From the NCBI GenBank assembly GCA_002362385.1, contig DEUB01000035.1, positions 1-45,778 of the forward strand: a DNA stretch of 45,778 nt, in the 5' to 3' direction. The notes beneath the pieces are model-generated. The model had not been told where the DNA came from, ran no database searches, and worked only from the letters and a program-made list of their open reading frames with translations. The DNA is from Lachnospiraceae bacterium UBA3273. GTDB taxonomy: Bacteria > Bacillota > Clostridia > Lachnospirales > Lachnospiraceae. Each line of letters begins with the position of its first letter. The stretch's first letter is position 1. The translations under genes and the position numbers were made by a program. Positions 16,331 through 25,244 of the stretch are shown here, one piece after another.

Positions 16331-18422
16331 AATGAAGAATAAGCCCGTAAAAGCTTTGGCTAAATATGCAGCGGTCTTTTTGATCATCATGCTGCTTTCG
16401 GTTACGGGAGAAATTTTAATTTTTAACAGAATAGCGTTATTTCATTCCTATGAGCCGGTGGAATGCACCCCGGATACCGCTAAGATGTCGGTACAAACAA
16501 CGGACTCCCTGGCGCAGCTAACAGGGGAAGAGCAGCAGGCCATTTTAGTGGAGCAGGAGAATAAGCGCCTTTTAGCCGAATATAACGGAGAAGAATATGT
16601 AGAAAAACTGGATGAATCCTTAGTAGAGCAGGACGGAAACCTTTACCGGAAGGTCAAGGAGACAAAGATCCAGATTGAATTGGACGATTCTTACTATATC
16701 AATAAGCTGAAGCTGGAGATCCCCTTGGAGAAAAACGGCGGATTTTCAGCCGGTATTTATGAAAAAGGACACTTGTCCCCGTTGGATTATTACTGTAGCA
16801 TCAATCCGAAGCTGGATGCGGGGATCGTCAATATCGGAGGCAGGAAAACGAACGGGGTGGTCATTTCGCTCCTTACAGAGGAGGAACCGGATCTATCCGC
16901 CCTGAAGGTTACCGTTTCCAATGATTTTAGATTAAACGGCGTGCGCATAGGCTTTTTTGCAGTATGCTTTTTTACCGTCTATATGATATTTGCGGGAGGA
17001 AAAGATCTCTGGGGGCTGATGAAAAAAAGGCCGGAATGGTTTTTTGCGGTATTTGCCCTGCTTTTTGGAGGCCTTTTGATCGAGGGTATCGGAACCAATC
17101 AGGTCAGCTATGACGAATACTCCCATGCAAAAAGCGCTTATAAGCTGTCCTTCGGCGCCACGATTGAAACGACGGAGGCGGCAATGCAGATGGTGGGAAA
17201 TACCCTGCCCTATTTTAATAACCCGGAGGAACGGGAACTTGTGGAAAGCTATGAGGACAGGATGAACGATCCGGATGTGATTCCGCCCGATATCGGGCAT
17301 CAGAGCCGTTTTCCCAGGGCGGAGACAAGGGTGTATTATCCCATGGCGGCCGGTTTTTATTTAGGGCGCATTTTGCACACGGGGTTTGCGGACATGGTTG
17401 CCCTGGCAAAGCTTGGAAACCTGCTTTTTTATATTTTTGTTGTTTTCTGGGCGGTAAAAATGGCCAGGGGATACGGCATGGTGGTGGCGGGGATCGGCCT
17501 TCTGCCCAACAATATTTTTATTGCTTCCGCCTTATCCTATGACGCTTTGGTAACCTCATGCCTTCTTTTGGGATACGTGCTCTTATTGAATGAGATCCTG
17601 ACGCCCGATGAAAAGATCAGGCCGAAAAATGCGCTGCTTATGCTGCTGTCCTTCGTAGCGGGCTGCCTTTCCAAGCCGGTTTATATTATTATGGCGTTGA
17701 TGGTGTTATTTTTGCCCCGGTCTAAATTCCACAACCGCATTATGGGAACTGTTTTCAAAATATCGGTAACCCTTGTGGCGGGCCTGATGCTTTATAATAT
17801 CTTTTTCCCTACGCCGGTTGCAGGCGGGGACTACCAGCTTGTGAGCAACCTGGCCTTTTCGGGAGACAGAAGGAGTGTGGGGACCAGTACCATGGGACAG
17901 ATTTCTTATATTCTGGGAAATCCTCTGACCTATACAGGCATATTGCTTTCTGAGATGTTTGGAATGCTTTTGGGCTACACCTTAAAAGGGGTCCCTTATG
18001 TGGGATATGCCTATCTGGGGACTGCGCCTTTTGCCTTGAACTGGATACTGATCCTTCTGGGGATTTTTGCGGCGCTTTATGCTCCGGTGCGTAAAAAGAT
18101 CGGAGGAGCTTTTGAGGGTCTGAGCCATTTGATGAATTTCGGAGTGGCGGCCGTTGTTTTCACTTCCATGTATATTTCTTTTACGGCAGTGGGAAATGAC
18201 CGGATCCTGGGGGTCCAGGGGCGTTATTTCATCCCCCTGTTTCTGCCTTTTTTAAGCTGTCTGTTTGGGAAAAAGGGAATGGACAGGCTGAAAGGAGCGG
18301 GCGTTTTCAGGGAGAAACTGGAACGATCCTCCGGGCTTTATGAGAGGATCATTTTTGGTGTTTTAGGAGCGGTCAACCTTTTTATGACATGGAAACTGGT
18401 TATCCTCAGTGTAAATGTGTAA
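16320..18422 (+). CDS. DUF2142-type GT-C membrane glycosyltransferase
   Basis: This 700-residue protein has an N-terminal membrane span, an extracytoplasmic part of about 170 residues and then some ten spans. After the second span comes SYDEYSHAKSAYKLS (near residue 265), the acidic motif at the place where GT-C enzymes bind metal and polyprenyl-phosphate sugar; this and VYYPMAAGFYLGRIL fit DUF2142 proteins. The probable role is transfer of a lipid-linked sugar on the outer membrane face. GGAGG at 16306-16310 supports the start. The stop at 18420 is followed by purine-rich tandem repeats that may be a lost C-terminal tail. Confidence 0.75.
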   Translation: MQSEMKNKPVKALAKYAAVFLIIMLLSVTGEILIFNRIALFHSYEPVECTPDTAKMSVQTTDSLAQLTGEEQQAILVEQENKRLLAEYNGEEYVEKLDESLVEQDGNLYRKVKETKIQIELDDSYYINKLKLEIPLEKNGGFSAGIYEKGHLSPLDYYCSINPKLDAGIVNIGGRKTNGVVISLLTEEEPDLSALKVTVSNDFRLNGVRIGFFAVCFFTVYMIFAGGKDLWGLMKKRPEWFFAVFALLFGGLLIEGIGTNQVSYDEYSHAKSAYKLSFGATIETTEAAMQMVGNTLPYFNNPEERELVESYEDRMNDPDVIPPDIGHQSRFPRAETRVYYPMAAGFYLGRILHTGFADMVALAKLGNLLFYIFVVFWAVKMARGYGMVVAGIGLLPNNIFIASALSYDALVTSCLLLGYVLLLNEILTPDEKIRPKNALLMLLSFVAGCLSKPVYIIMALMVLFLPRSKFHNRIMGTVFKISVTLVAGLMLYNIFFPTPVAGGDYQLVSNLAFSGDRRSVGTSTMGQISYILGNPLTYTGILLSEMFGMLLGYTLKGVPYVGYAYLGTAPFALNWILILLGIFAALYAPVRKKIGGAFEGLSHLMNFGVAAVVFTSMYISFTAVGNDRILGVQGRYFIPLFLPFLSCLFGKKGMDRLKGAGVFREKLERSSGLYERIIFGVLGAVNLFMTWKLVILSVNV

Positions 18423-18573
18423 AACGGCGGGAATCATCCGGCAGGAGCAGAGCGACGGTAAGAAAGCTGCGGAGAAAATTTGGCGGAAACAGAGCGATCA
18501 TGGAAATAAAGCTGTAAAGATGATCCGGCGGAAACAGAGCAACAACAGAAATAAAGCTGTAGAGAAAGCGTAG
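18415..18573 (+). pseudogene. Short repeat ORF, possible detached tail of the DUF2142 protein
   Basis: A 52-codon frame overlaps the end of the DUF2142 gene in a different phase. It encodes three 15-residue lysine-rich repeats of the form RKQSxxxNKAVxKxx. No ribosome site precedes the ATG. A frame change near the end of the upstream gene would join these repeats to it as a basic cytoplasmic tail, comparable to the low-complexity tail of the GT-C protein ending at 40317. It may equally be non-coding. Confidence 0.35.
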
Positions 18574-18588
18574 CGGAAAAACAGAGCA
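18440..18588 (+). repeat. Degenerate 42-45 bp tandem repeat
   Basis: Four units begin at 18440, 18482, 18527 and 18572 with GGCRGRARCAGAGC-like words, and the first three continue into (A)TAAAGCTGT-like sequence. The unit spacing is 42, 45 and 45 bp, all multiples of three, suggesting coding origin. The words GGCGGAAACA and GGAAATAAAG recur in the tail of the gene ending at 40317. Confidence 0.75.
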
Positions 18589-18617
18589 GTAAAAAATGAA
18601 ATGATGGGAAAAAGAGT

Positions 18618-19628
18618 ATGATCAGTGTAATTGTGCCTGTATACAAAAGTGAAAAAACCTTGGAAAAATGTGTAAACAGTCTTTTAAACCAGACGGATAA
18701 GGATTTGGAGATCCTTTTGATCGTGGACGGACCGCCGGACGGTTCCGGGATCCTGTCAGAGCGTCTGGCAGAGAAGGATTCCCGCATCCGCGTTATCAAT
18801 CAGGAAAACCAGGGAGTTTCCAAGGCACGCAACAGGGGGATTGCGGAAGCAAAGGGAGAATATATCCGTTTTGTGGACAGCGACGACTTTGTGGATGAGG
18901 ATTCCAATGAAAAACTGCTTGCCGCATTAAAAAAACGGGATGCGGACCTGGTCATAGCCGGTTACCGTCATTTGTATTTCGGCAGGGATATTTTAAAGCT
19001 TCCTAAGGAAGGAACCTATGAGATGGACGGGCTGACAGGCGCCCAGGAGGAAGAATGGCGGCAGCTTTATTTACAGGGGTTTCTCAATATGCCGTGGAAC
19101 AAGCTGTATAAAAGGGAGCTGATAAAGGAGTGTTTTCCCTTAGACCTGAATCTGGGAGAGGATCTTCTTTTTAACCAGGCCTATATTCGGAACATAAAAA
19201 AAGCGGCGGTGCTTTCTTATCCGGTCTGCAACTATATACAGGATGAGAGGGGGACGACCCTTTCCACAAAGAAACGGATGGATAAGATCCCTATTGCCTT
19301 CAGGCTTTATGAAGAAACGACGGGATTTTTCAAAGAGCTTGGGATAGAAGACGGAAATATGCCGGCGACAAAGGTCGTTACGGAATTTCTGGATGATTTA
19401 GAGGGGCTTGCCTTTGATCCTTCCATGGGCAGAAAAGAAAAAATGGAAGTCATAAGGCAGTACGGGAAGGCCCTAAAAGAGCTGAAGGAACCCGGCAGGC
19501 ATCCTGCTTTAAGGAAGCCAGACTATAAGATCATTTTTTTCTTTTATAAAAGAGGCTGTGTCAAAATGGTATATTTTCTGGTGCAGGCAAGGGGCCTCAT
19601 CGTCAGGATTTTGAAGAAACGGGGATAA
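18618..19628 (+). CDS. Glycosyltransferase family 2
   Basis: This 336-residue GT-A enzyme starts with ISVIVPVYKSEKTLEKCVNS, the nucleotide-binding strand of GT2, and has the metal-binding DSDD within FVDSDDFVDE (near residue 91). The middle region GFLNMPWNKLYKREL and NLGEDLLFN is typical of capsule and teichoic-acid glycosyltransferases. It probably works on the cytoplasmic face using a nucleotide sugar. It lies 4 bp before the next GT gene and after a repeat-containing gap of 195 bp in which no promoter stands out. Confidence 0.85.
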   Translation: MISVIVPVYKSEKTLEKCVNSLLNQTDKDLEILLIVDGPPDGSGILSERLAEKDSRIRVINQENQGVSKARNRGIAEAKGEYIRFVDSDDFVDEDSNEKLLAALKKRDADLVIAGYRHLYFGRDILKLPKEGTYEMDGLTGAQEEEWRQLYLQGFLNMPWNKLYKRELIKECFPLDLNLGEDLLFNQAYIRNIKKAAVLSYPVCNYIQDERGTTLSTKKRMDKIPIAFRLYEETTGFFKELGIEDGNMPATKVVTEFLDDLEGLAFDPSMGRKEKMEVIRQYGKALKELKEPGRHPALRKPDYKIIFFFYKRGCVKMVYFLVQARGLIVRILKKRG

Positions 19629-19632
19629 GATC

Positions 19633-22182
19633 ATGGAGAAGTGCGTTTCTGTAATCGTACCGATTTATAAAGTAGAGCCGTATTTAAGGCGCGCCATAGA
19701 TTCCATTATAAAGCAGAGCTACTCCAATCTGGAAATTATTCTGGTGGATGACGGTTCTCCCGATAAGTGTGGGGAAATTTGCGATGAATACGGGCTTTTG
19801 GATGACCGTATCAAGGTAATCCACAAGGAAAACGGGGGCCTTTCCGACGCCAGAAATGCAGGGCTTGACATTGCTGCGGGCGAATATATCGCTTTTGTGG
19901 ACAGTGATGATTATATTGCCGGGGACTATGTGGAAACCCTGCTTGCCGCATTAAATGAGCATGACGCGGATGTAGCCATGTGCGCTTATGCGGTCACTTC
20001 TTCTCTTGAATATGACGGAAGTATTTTTGAAGCGGGGCACGACGATGATAAAAAGAGGGACGGCGCCATAGAAGTCTGCAGCAGGGAAGAACTGCTTAAG
20101 AATCTGTATGATGCGAACCACTGTGACGCAACTTACTTTATTGTGGCATGGAACAAGCTTTATAAGGCTTCGCTCTGGGAAGGGATCCGTTTTCCCAAAG
20201 GGAAGATACATGAAGATGAAGCTACTACCTACAAAATATATGATAAGGCGGCAAAAGGAGTTTATCTTCACAAGCCCCTTTACGGGTATTTCAGTGCGCC
20301 GGAGAGTATTACCAGAGGCGGTTTTCAGGTAAAACGTCTGGACTGGATGGACGCCCTGGACGGAAGGATCGCCTTCTTTGAGGAAAGGGGAGAAAAAGAT
20401 CAGGTCCGCTTTGCCAGAAGGGCCCGGGCGAACGGAGCTATCCACTATTATTATCCTCTTAAGGAGTTTCTGCCTGAAGAGAAGAGCCAAAGGAAACGAT
20501 TAAAATCCTATGTAAAAGAGGAATTAAAGGATAAAGATGAAAAATTAAGCCTTGTTAACCGTCTGGGATATTTGCTTTTTTTGCTCTCCCCCGGTTTATA
20601 CAGGGCCGTAACCTGCATAGACAGGGATAAAAAAGAGAGAAAATACCAGATCGCGTTTTTGCTTCTTACCGCTTGGCTGGCATTTTTGTGCTTTTATAAG
20701 CTGGATGTTAAATATGTGGATCCCTGGGATGAATCCAGACACGGGGTAAACGCTTATGAAATGCTGCGGGAAGGGAATCTTATCAAAAGCACCTATCTTT
20801 ATGAGACGGATTACTATAATCTGAAGCCGCCCTTAAGCATGTGGACCATTATGGCAAGCATGCTGATCTTCGGGAAGACGGTTTTTGCCATGCGCTTCCC
20901 GTCGGTTTTGTGTTATCTGGTCCTGGCGGTTTCGGCGGCAGTCTTTTTGCGGAAACGATACGGCAGGATGCCGGCGCTTTTCTGCCTGGCATTTCTTTGC
21001 GCCAACACCACTCCCTTTCTGGCCCATATGGTGCGGGCGGGAGATGCGGACAGCCTTTATGTGCTTATTTTTACCCTGGCAATGCTTTGTATGCTCAAGA
21101 TCGGGGAAGATCAGAGAAACTTGTACCTTTGCGGATTTTTGTTTGCCCTTGCCTTCCTGACCAAAAGCTTTCACGCAGGGGTCATTGCGGTCATCGGCGG
21201 CTTATATTTGATATTTACCGGGGAGATCAGGAAAATGAAGCCCGCGGTGTGGGGAAAATTTGCTGCATCGGCAGCAGTTCCCATAGGAATATGGGGCGTG
21301 CTGCGGTATCTGACGGACAAAACGGCCTTTTTTGAAAAAATGTGGTATACGGATGTGGTAGGACGCTCAGGCCAAGGGTTTGGGAGCAATGAGGCGGGTT
21401 TTTCCTACTATTTTTCCTACTATTTAGGGAAAATGAGCGGCAGAGCGCAGATTTATCTGTTAGCGTTGCTCATAATTATTGCCGGTGGGATTTTTGCGTT
21501 CTGGCACGAGAAGAAAAAAACAAAAGAAACCATATGGACGGTATGTAAGAAAACTGTGTTCCACAGGGATGTTATAGGATTCGGTTTGTGGATCCTGATC
21601 CCGGCCCTTGCTTTCTCGGCGGTTTCCACAAAGCTTTTGTGGTATCAGTACCCGGCTGTTACGGCGCTTTTGATTGGAGCGGCGGTTGTTGCGGGCAGGA
21701 TTTTAGGGGAAGAAGCTATGCCCGGGGCTGTGCGCGGGATTCTTTTGTGCGCCGTTTTTGCCTGTGCGGGATTTTACTCGCTGATATTGGCGGGAACTTT
21801 TCACAATTACGGTATAAACGGAGCTCAGACAAATGAATTCCAACTGTTGATACAGGATGTGGCAAAGGACAAAGCAACGGAAGGATTTCCGGCTTATGTG
21901 GTAATGGAAACGGAGCAGAAGGAGGACCCTTATCATGATCAGTGGGCCCAGCAGGATGTGTTCCTGGCCGAGGCTTATGGGGATTATCTGTGCAGGCAGG
22001 GCGGCGTGGAGGCTTTGCTTTCAGATCTGGAAGGGGAAGCGCCGGGTGTTTATGAAGGGATATTATTTACCACGGAAGAGTATTATCGCACTGAAGCGGA
22101 GAATTTGCTTAGGGAGAGAGGAATGAGGGCAGAGGTTTTAGGCGGCAGAGGGGGATATGTTGCCGTGCGGGTGGAAAATTGA
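19633..22182 (+). CDS. GT2-GT-C fusion glycosyltransferase
   Basis: Residues 1 to about 330 form a complete GT2 domain (VSVIVPIYKVEPYLRRA, DDGSPD, FVDSDDYIAG and WNKLYK). Residues from about 345 form an ArnT/PMT-like GT-C membrane domain with about ten spans, including the acidic DPWDESRHG after the first span and NLKPPLSMW. GT2 domains use nucleotide sugars in the cytoplasm and GT-C domains use lipid-linked sugars outside, so one chain may make and use, or alternate with, a polyprenyl-phosphate sugar. No internal stop or obvious second start is seen between the halves. The ribosome site is weak (GGGGATAAG), suggesting coupling to the upstream gene. Confidence 0.8.
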   Translation: MEKCVSVIVPIYKVEPYLRRAIDSIIKQSYSNLEIILVDDGSPDKCGEICDEYGLLDDRIKVIHKENGGLSDARNAGLDIAAGEYIAFVDSDDYIAGDYVETLLAALNEHDADVAMCAYAVTSSLEYDGSIFEAGHDDDKKRDGAIEVCSREELLKNLYDANHCDATYFIVAWNKLYKASLWEGIRFPKGKIHEDEATTYKIYDKAAKGVYLHKPLYGYFSAPESITRGGFQVKRLDWMDALDGRIAFFEERGEKDQVRFARRARANGAIHYYYPLKEFLPEEKSQRKRLKSYVKEELKDKDEKLSLVNRLGYLLFLLSPGLYRAVTCIDRDKKERKYQIAFLLLTAWLAFLCFYKLDVKYVDPWDESRHGVNAYEMLREGNLIKSTYLYETDYYNLKPPLSMWTIMASMLIFGKTVFAMRFPSVLCYLVLAVSAAVFLRKRYGRMPALFCLAFLCANTTPFLAHMVRAGDADSLYVLIFTLAMLCMLKIGEDQRNLYLCGFLFALAFLTKSFHAGVIAVIGGLYLIFTGEIRKMKPAVWGKFAASAAVPIGIWGVLRYLTDKTAFFEKMWYTDVVGRSGQGFGSNEAGFSYYFSYYLGKMSGRAQIYLLALLIIIAGGIFAFWHEKKKTKETIWTVCKKTVFHRDVIGFGLWILIPALAFSAVSTKLLWYQYPAVTALLIGAAVVAGRILGEEAMPGAVRGILLCAVFACAGFYSLILAGTFHNYGINGAQTNEFQLLIQDVAKDKATEGFPAYVVMETEQKEDPYHDQWAQQDVFLAEAYGDYLCRQGGVEALLSDLEGEAPGVYEGILFTTEEYYRTEAENLLRERGMRAEVLGGRGGYVAVRVEN

Positions 22183-22287
22183 AAACAGACGTTTCTATTT
22201 TGATGTTTCTGCTTGTGTCGGGGGAGTTTATTGGACATGTGTTATGATATATTAGTGTAATAAATAATTTAAACGGGAGGGATTAAT

Positions 22288-23384
22288 ATGGCAAGGGGAT
22301 TTTCTTTTAAAAAATTTGCAGATATAAATCTTGACGATGAGTTTTTTGATACGTTAAAAGAAGATTATCCTGGAAACGCAGTGACACCGGGATTTGAACA
22401 ATGGTTTAAGAAGAAGGCAGATGAAGGACGAAGGTTGAAGATGAACTAGGTGTTGGCGCGTTTATTGCATTAAAAGATGAGAATGAAGAAATTACAATGC
22501 AGGATGGGAGATTTCCAGCAGAAAAAAGAATGAAGGTCAGTACCTTAAAAATTTCAGAAAGGCATCGGGGAGAACGATATGGAGAAGGAGCAATCGGGTT
22601 GATGCTTTGGGAGTGGCAGACTGCAAGTGTTAATGAAATTTATGTCACGGTATTTGATAAGCAAAAACCCCTTATTGCTCAGTTAGAACGTTTTGGCTTT
22701 AAAAAAGTGGGTTATAATTTGAATGGAGAAGGGGTTTATATTAAAGATAAGCGAATGATTGATTTTAGTAATCCTTATTTGTCATTTCCGTTTATTAAAA
22801 GTGGATTCGATTATGCTGGATATCTAATTATTGAAGATGGATATCATGATACAATGTTTGCTTATTCTGAATTAAAAAATAGCAGATCTGATTTGCAAAA
22901 TAAAGTTGGGAATAGTGTTCGCAATGGATTGAGTAAGATCTATGTGGGAAAAGCACCTATAATGAATCATAAAGTAGGGGAACCAATATTTATATATAGA
23001 AAAGATACAGAGAGCAGATATGGAACCCAATATCGTTCATGCGTAACTTCTTATGCCGTTGTTACAGATGTGATTCAGGCAAAATCAAAAGGTCGTTATC
23101 TGATGTCCTTTGACGATCTGATAAAACGGATTGGAAATAAGTCGGTATTTGATATATCAGAGTTGCGACGCCAATATAATGAATACTATAGCGTTTCTAT
23201 TGTTGAATTGCTATATTATGGATATTTTGGAGCAGGAAATAATGTGACTATGAATTGGCTCAAAAATAATAATTGTTGGGTAACTACAGAAAGTTATCCG
23301 ACAGAGATACATCTTTCGGAAACACAATTTAAGAAAGTTTTAGTGGAGGGAAAAATCAATGTGTCAAATGTTGTTATCGATTAA
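22288..23384 (+). pseudogene. Frameshifted GNAT acetyltransferase with ASCH-like C-terminal part
   Basis: The reading frame opens at an ATG (22288) with a strong GGGAGGG site, runs to a TAG at 22447 and then continues in another frame to 23384. Joining the frames near 22431 gives one continuous protein of about 365 residues. An N-terminal GNAT-like part ends around YVTVFDKQKPLIAQLERFGFKKVG, and a C-terminal part has features of nucleotide or RNA-binding ASCH-like domains. One missing A in the run before GGTTGAAGAT would explain the break. The gene is AT-rich compared with its neighbours. It overlaps the next ASCH gene by 26 bp. It could be a true pseudogene or a sequencing error. Confidence 0.65.
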
Positions 23385-23739
23385 TCCAGAGTTTGTAGAA
23401 AGCATTTTACAAGGGAAAAAAATATATGAATACAGAAAGTTTCGTTGTCGCAATGATGTGGATAAGATTATCATTTATGCAACTGCACCTCGAAAACAAA
23501 TTGTTGGAGAGGCAGAAATAGCTAATATTTTAGAGGATGATTTGTTGACGGTTTGGCATCAGACTAAGGAATATTCAGGCATTACTTATAATTTTTTTAG
23601 GAAATATTATAAAGGTAGGAAAAAGGCCGTGGCATATCAATTGAAAAATCTGATCGTTTACGATAAACCGTTAACCCTGGAAGATATAGGGGTTTCTTGT
23701 GCACCGCAATCATATCGCTATTTATCAATAGCAGTTTAA
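23359..23739 (+). CDS. ASCH-domain protein
   Basis: This 126-residue protein begins CQMLLSINPEFVESILQGKK, has YEYRKFRCRNDVDKIIIYATAP and ends near APQSYRYLSIAV, the ASCH layout (a PUA-like beta barrel thought to bind RNA or nucleotides). GGAGG lies about 10 bp before the ATG, inside the frameshifted GNAT gene, so the pair is translationally linked. GNAT-ASCH pairs are often found on mobile or defence islands, but the substrate is unknown. AT-rich codon use suggests acquisition. Confidence 0.75.
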   Translation: MCQMLLSINPEFVESILQGKKIYEYRKFRCRNDVDKIIIYATAPRKQIVGEAEIANILEDDLLTVWHQTKEYSGITYNFFRKYYKGRKKAVAYQLKNLIVYDKPLTLEDIGVSCAPQSYRYLSIAV

Positions 23740-23929
23740 GTGAGCTATACTTATCGCTTATATAAAATAAACATTTAATGCGGAATAAGTCCTAAGAAGT
23801 CTGTTTCCTTTTGAGTTTGTGACATTGGTATGGAAATTCGGAAAAGATTAAGGATTTCTTTTTCACATTTCTTTTGATACAATGTGTCTATCACATCTAC
23901 AGATTTTAAAGTTCTGACTTTAAAATTTT

Positions 23930-24210
23930 ACTATCTATGGAGTCCATGCTCCGTCACAACGCACAAGAAAGGGAAACACATTCAACAAAGTCCTTCGGGG
24001 ACTGATCTGTTCACTTCTCCATCTTTCAAAAGATGAAGTCATTTCCGTAGAGATCACAAATCCCGTTCTATTGGGAAAATCCGTCGAGAGCAATATTATC
24101 AGGATTTACGTAATTATGAGCGTGAGATTGAGAGAATGGGTGCGGTCATTGAAGAAAAAGACGCACTGATCAAGAAACTTTCTGCAGAGCTTGAAGCACT
24201 GAAAAATTAA
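23930..24210 (+). pseudogene. Remnant of Rpn/PD-(D/E)XK family transposase
   Basis: From about 23969 one frame encodes KGNTFNKVLRGLICSLLHLS followed by DEVISVEITNPVLLGKSVE, which resembles the N-terminal part of Rpn-type PD-(D/E)XK nuclease transposases. Near 24082-24090 the sequence jumps to another frame encoding REQYYQDLRNYEREIERM and a heptad-rich tail ending KLSAELEALKN then TAA (24208). That is the usual coiled C-terminus of the family. The nuclease core is missing, so this is an internally deleted fragment. The rest of the 23740-24206 gap shows only AT-rich sequence and a weak hairpin near 23749. Confidence 0.6.
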
Positions 24211-25061
24211 AAACTATAGGCCGGATTGCTGTTTCCTTCTGTTTTTTGTGCAATAAGTGTATCCATACAATGTTTATGAGGCACATTTCCACTGTTGCAG
24301 TTAAATATTTCTTCCTTACAGGTATGGAGCAGCCAATCATGATAATATCCGAACAGTTCTCCGGAATACCACGGATGCCCTTTTTCCTCCTCCTTTGTAC
24401 TGTCTGGAGCGGGAGCTATAAAAGGCTTCTGCACAAATACATTTAGAACATTTATGCCTGTAACTGTAGTATGCGCCTTCAGACTTTCGCACAATTCTTT
24501 TCGCTCAGGCGGCGGAATTAAATGAAAAGCCCCGCTGCTGAATATAATGTCGTAATTTGTGTCAGGACGATAGTCTAAAAGATTTGCCTTAAAGAAGTTA
24601 ACGTCAACCTTATTATACCCCGCAAGTTTTTTGGCTTTTTCAATTCCCTGTTCGGATATATCGAATGCAGTTACGGAATATCCGCATTTCGCAAAGAAAA
24701 CAGCATCTTTTCCTTCTCCGCACCCAATATCCAAGATGCGGTAAGGTCTGATCGGCGGGAGAATTTTCAGAATATCATAGCAAATATGATTGGGCATAAG
24801 TCCCCAGTAATATTCTTCGGTATCGTACCGCTTGTCATAATCCGTTATTATGTTTTTATATCCAAGTAGTGCATCAATAGTTATATTAAGAGCTGATGCC
24901 AGTTTTGGAAGCATTTCTATATCAGGGTATGCAGTACCGTTTTCCCATTTTGAGACTGCCTGAAATGAGATATTGAGATTTTGGGCAAGTTGATTTTGCG
25001 TCAATCCCAGTTCCTTGCGCCTTTTGCAAATTATCCTTCCGGTTCCAAGATCATTCATCAT
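24207..25061 (-). CDS. XRE regulator fused to SAM methyltransferase
   Basis: This 284-residue protein has an N-terminal Cro/C1-type helix-turn-helix (ICKRRKELGLTQNQLAQNLN, then SFQAVSKWENGTAYPD, residues about 10-50). A class I methyltransferase follows, with the SAM loop ILDIGCGEGKDAVFF (near residue 108) and an acidic second motif (VTAFDISEQG). AAGGAG spaced 6 bp from the ATG at 25061 sets the start. It opposes the genes to its left and converges on the transposase remnant. The substrate is unknown; small molecule or tRNA are both possible. A palindrome within its promoter suggests autoregulation. Confidence 0.8.
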   Translation of the reverse strand: MMNDLGTGRIICKRRKELGLTQNQLAQNLNISFQAVSKWENGTAYPDIEMLPKLASALNITIDALLGYKNIITDYDKRYDTEEYYWGLMPNHICYDILKILPPIRPYRILDIGCGEGKDAVFFAKCGYSVTAFDISEQGIEKAKKLAGYNKVDVNFFKANLLDYRPDTNYDIIFSSGAFHLIPPPERKELCESLKAHTTVTGINVLNVFVQKPFIAPAPDSTKEEEKGHPWYSGELFGYYHDWLLHTCKEEIFNCNSGNVPHKHCMDTLIAQKTEGNSNPAYSF

Positions 25062-25103
25062 TGTCATCTCCTTATACAATAAATTAAATACTGTATGGTC
25101 TAT

Positions 25104-25132
25104 ATCTTAGGATAATAGCATCATTATCGCAA
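25104..25132 (-). promoter_or_regulatory. Promoter with candidate operator for the XRE-methyltransferase gene
   Basis: Reading leftward, TTGCGA (25132-25127) and TAAGAT (25109-25104) are 17 bp apart. Between and overlapping them is the inverted repeat GATAAT-N6-ATTATC (25111-25128), well placed for repression by the XRE protein itself. Confidence 0.45.
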
Positions 25133-25244
25133 TAACGTAATAAGGGAATCCGGTGTGATAATTCGTTCAATAGTTGATTTTCATTATTATTCAAGAGGGT
25201 ATGGTAAGGGAGAAATAAATCACGCCCTTGCCCGTTCAACAACC

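Noticed and set aside
18440..18588. CRISPR-like array
   Set aside because: Units are contiguous and degenerate, with no unique spacers, and no cas genes are near.
18434..18799. Minus-strand frame with repeated serine- and cysteine-rich peptides
   Set aside because: The repetition only reflects the DNA tandem repeat at 18440-18588, and the rest is antisense to a GT2 gene.
20833..21335. Open frames on both strands within the GT2-GT-C gene
   Set aside because: They are GC-rich shadows of the membrane domain without start signals or family features.
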